Below, piece by piece: positions 63,372 to 64,000 of a DNA stretch of 64,000 nucleotides. The stretch is taken from the NCBI RefSeq assembly GCF_024808665.1, contig NZ_JANUBZ010000006.1:291729-355728 (forward strand), written 5' to 3'. The stretch comes from Mucilaginibacter empetricola. Its GTDB lineage: Bacteria; Bacteroidota; Bacteroidia; Sphingobacteriales; Sphingobacteriaceae. The first letter of the stretch is position 1; each line of letters begins with the position of its first letter. The position numbers were made by a program, and so were the translations under genes. The notes beneath the pieces are model-generated. The model saw only the letters and a list, made by a program, of their open reading frames with translations. It did not search any database and was not told the origin of the DNA.

Positions 63372-63677
63372 ATGAGCCAAAGAATCAGAATCAAACTAAA
63401 AAGTTACGATTACAACCTGGTTGATAAATCAGCTGAAAAAATCGTAAAAACAGTAAAGCCTACGGGCGCTGTAGTTAGCGGACCACTTCCGTTACCAACT
63501 GAAAAGAAAATCTTTACAGTATTACGTTCACCACACGTAAACAAAAAAGCACGTGAGCAATTCCAATTATGCTCTTACAAGAGATTATTGGATATCTACA
63601 GTTCAAATTCAAAAACTGTTGATGCTTTAATGAAGCTTGAATTGCCAAGCGGTGTTGAAGTTGAGATCAAGGTGTGA
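63372..63677 (+). CDS. rpsJ: 30S ribosomal protein S10
   Basis: A 101-aa S10/Nus[59 protein letters not shown] and VEVEIKV are canonical. S10 serves in the 30S head and in antitermination. It is normally followed at once by rplC and the S10 operon; here a terminator hairpin and at least 260 bp without a gene follow to the window end. Confidence 0.97.
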   Translation: MSQRIRIKLKSYDYNLVDKSAEKIVKTVKPTGAVVSGPLPLPTEKKIFTVLRSPHVNKKAREQFQLCSYKRLLDIYSSNSKTVDALMKLELPSGVEVEIKV

Positions 63678-63699
63678 TAGTACCGGAAGATCAGATATT

Positions 63700-63733
63700 A
63701 AAAAGGCCATTCGTTTATTCGGATGGTCTTTTT
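63700..63733 (+). terminator. Intrinsic terminator after rpsJ
   Basis: AAAAAGGCCATTCG pairs over 14 bp (two G-T pairs) with CGGATGGTCTTTTT around TTTATT. The T-run is part of the stem. Confidence 0.8.
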
Positions 63734-63807
63734 GTTTGTCGGCTGTCCGCCAATACCATACCTTAAAACCGGACAGACGGAAAAAAACAACTAATAATTA
63801 CCGCGCG

Positions 63808-63923
63808 TCATTGCGAAGAATGAAGCAATCTCTACAAAGTACATTCAACTGGGGAGGATTTTATCGCTTTGACAAAACCCCTCTCAATTGATTTGTATAG
63901 CTTAAAGATTGCTTCGTACCTCC
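63808..63923. repeat. Degenerate copy of the GAAGCAATCTCTA inverted-repeat family
   Basis: TCATTGCGAAGAATGAAGCA, ending AATCTCTAC, on the left faces AGATTGCTTCGTACCTCC on the right. The arms match those of the element at 59214 but have drifted, pairing well only over GAAGCAATCT. Confidence 0.6.
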
Positions 63924-64000
63924 TATGTTTATAGAGAAATAAAAAGGTGCATTTATAGTGTTGTTATGGACTATAAATACATTCTTTATATAGATTTTCA

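Noticed and set aside
63637..63891. An 84-codon plus-strand frame overlapping the end of rpsJ
   Set aside because: It runs through the rpsJ terminator hairpin and the repeat element in another frame and has no recognisable sequence.
1..64000. Prophage, restriction or antiviral defence island
   Set aside because: No integrase, capsid, toxin-antitoxin, nuclease or methylase genes were recognised; almost every gene has a housekeeping, transport or signalling match.

Overview
The window reads as chromosomal DNA of a Bacteroidota bacterium, most likely a Sphingobacteriaceae member close to Mucilaginibacter or Pedobacter. The support is indirect but consistent: DUF4270 next to glmS, FecR with an ECF sigma factor, MacB/FtsX-type permeases in several copies, beta-barrel proteins with a carboxypeptidase-regulatory N-terminus, promoters of the TTTG/TAnnTTTG type, and very few Shine-Dalgarno sequences. 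No phage, CRISPR, rRNA or recognisable defence island was seen. One tRNA (Gln, UUG) is present.

Layout. 0-1.3 kb: a FecR anti-sigma gene cut by the window edge, and its ECF sigma factor. 1.4-7 kb: pdxA and rsmA (divergent), a secreted unknown, an EcsC-like protein, a 2-hydroxyacid dehydrogenase and panC. 7-11.4 kb: a GlgA-type protein that has only the N-terminal domain, a DUF4270 lipoprotein, and glmS. 11.8-17.8 kb: a soluble hybrid histidine kinase, an AlkB-like dioxygenase, purU, a PPOX-fold protein and a secreted phosphoesterase. 17.9-26.5 kb: a GH30 glycosidase, two FtsX-type permeases in tandem, small stress-type proteins, and a 324-bp inverted-repeat element with a perfect target-site duplication. 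26.5-38.6 kb: a complete Kdp potassium-uptake region with unusual control. 38.7-42.9 kb: a Spy/CpxP-like protein, accA, tRNA-Gln, prs, L25 and pth. 43-51 kb: two paralogous outer-membrane beta-barrel genes on either side of a BlaI/BlaR1 pair that has two near-identical palindromic operators. 51-59.6 kb: an ArsC-family reductase, an M1 peptidase, a third FtsX permease, a DUF885 lipoprotein and two tiny lipoproteins. 59.9-63.7 kb: rpsL-rpsG-fusA-rpsJ.

The most interesting system is the Kdp region. The pump (a 30-aa membrane ORF, kdpF, A, B, C) is not paired with the classical KdpD-KdpE. KdpD is reduced to its N-terminal sensor and USP domains. A separate membrane histidine kinase follows with a 1-nt overlap, and the only response regulator is an NtrC-type sigma-54 activator just upstream of the pump. 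A 15-bp sequence, CCTATCATTTTGATA, occurs before the pump, before a secreted protein of unknown function inside the Kdp region, and (inverted) before the FtsX permease pair. At the first two sites a sigma-54-like -24/-12 element lies about 85-100 bp downstream. I infer a sigma-54-controlled potassium regulon that includes an outer-membrane porin and an unknown secreted protein.

Intergenic DNA is rich in short repeat families: inverted AATCCTCCC elements, GATTTCGGATTTCGG units, a 26-bp inverted repeat around GAAGCAATCTCTA, and ATCGGTGAAATCA repeats that form the leaders of fusA and rpsJ.
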